Shown: positions 63,981 through 64,000 of the stretch, piece by piece
Layout: each line of letters begins with the position of its first letter
Numbering within the stretch: the first letter of the stretch is position 1
NCBI RefSeq assembly: GCF_034350045.1
Contig: NZ_CP133781.1
Coordinates: 248,001 to 312,000 of the forward strand
Source: Pseudomonas sp. CCI4.2
GTDB taxonomy: Bacteria; Pseudomonadota; Gammaproteobacteria; Pseudomonadales; Pseudomonadaceae
Reading direction: 5' to 3'
DNA length: 64,000 bases
The notes under the pieces: generated by a model
Told to the model about the DNA's origin: nothing
The model's database searches: none
Seen by the model: the letters and a program-made list of their open reading frames with translations, nothing else
Program-made: the position numbers and the translations under genes

Positions 63981-64000
63981 GTGTCCAAGATGATGGTCTT
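63981..64000 (+). CDS. prs: Ribose-phosphate pyrophosphokinase, N-terminal fragment
   Basis: Only the first codons are in the window. GTG TCC AAG ATG ATG GTC TT gives 'MSKMMV', then part of a Phe codon, which is the N-terminus of Pseudomonas Prs, and the order ispE, tRNA-Gln, prs is standard in the genus. CAGG precedes the GTG. Prs makes PRPP, used by Hpt and Upp encoded upstream. Confidence 0.8.

Overview
The window is chromosomal DNA of a Pseudomonas, most likely of the fluorescens/syringae/putida side of the genus. This rests on the gene set (PA4642-type protein, MalT-like LuxR next to DUF1329/DUF1302, YajG, PagL, LolB-IspE-tRNA-Gln-Prs), on GC-rich codon use and on the many REP elements. 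From about 36.3 kb to the right edge the order follows, from memory, the P. aeruginosa PAO1 block PA4640-PA4670 (mqo, PA4642, PA4644, hpt, upp, uraA, hemH, PA4656-PA4660 with phr, pagL, murI, moeB, prmC, prfA, hemA, PA4667, lolB, ispE, tRNA-Gln, prs). The left half has no such single anchor.

Layout. 0-8 kb: an old-yellow-enzyme/TetR pair (partial), glutathione peroxidase, SlyD, a DUF3565 protein, Pta, a YihG-like acyltransferase, an OmpA-type lipoprotein and an HD-GYP protein. 8.1-16.5 kb: a minus-strand cluster of a MalT-type LuxR regulator (broken by one missing base), DUF1329 and DUF1302 envelope proteins and an acyl-CoA ligase. 17-23.6 kb: an orphan VgrG island with a modular effector (M23-like N-terminus, EF-hand, AT-rich GH19 lysozyme-like C-terminus), a secreted candidate immunity protein and a decayed secreted-protein gene. 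24-28 kb: a LysE exporter and a HisJQMP-like amino-acid ABC importer with a HutC-like palindrome upstream. 28.4-36 kb: housekeeping genes including RsmC, a manganese exporter behind a yybP-ykoY riboswitch, a YedK-like protein with altered active-site residues, and a candidate small RNA. 36.3-44.5 kb: mqo, purine/pyrimidine salvage, a roughly 1 kb tandem array of composite REP units, and hemH.

44.8-54.6 kb is the most interesting region. Two sets of genes, an FAD oxidoreductase plus a Trp-rich protein and a nine-gene run, surround a MerR/LitR-type regulator and a photolyase. The nine-gene run (DUF523/DUF1722, MerR, phr, NTF2-like, SDR, FAD oxidoreductase, DUF1365, cyclopropane-fatty-acid-synthase-like methyltransferase, DUF2878) is mostly joined by 4-11 base overlaps. 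It is preceded by two exact copies of TGTACA-N12-TGTACA, which matches the operator reported for the light-responsive PplR1 protein of P. putida. It therefore looks like a light-induced operon for DNA repair and membrane-lipid modification. The last six genes sit between phr and pagL, where PAO1 has none.

54.6-64 kb: a YkgJ-type protein, PagL, then the minus-strand operon hemA-prfA-prmC-moeB-murI, and the divergent plus-strand run of a TPR lipoprotein, lolB and ispE, followed by tRNA-Gln(TTG) and the first codons of prs at the right edge. No CRISPR array, transposase, integrase or rRNA gene was seen.
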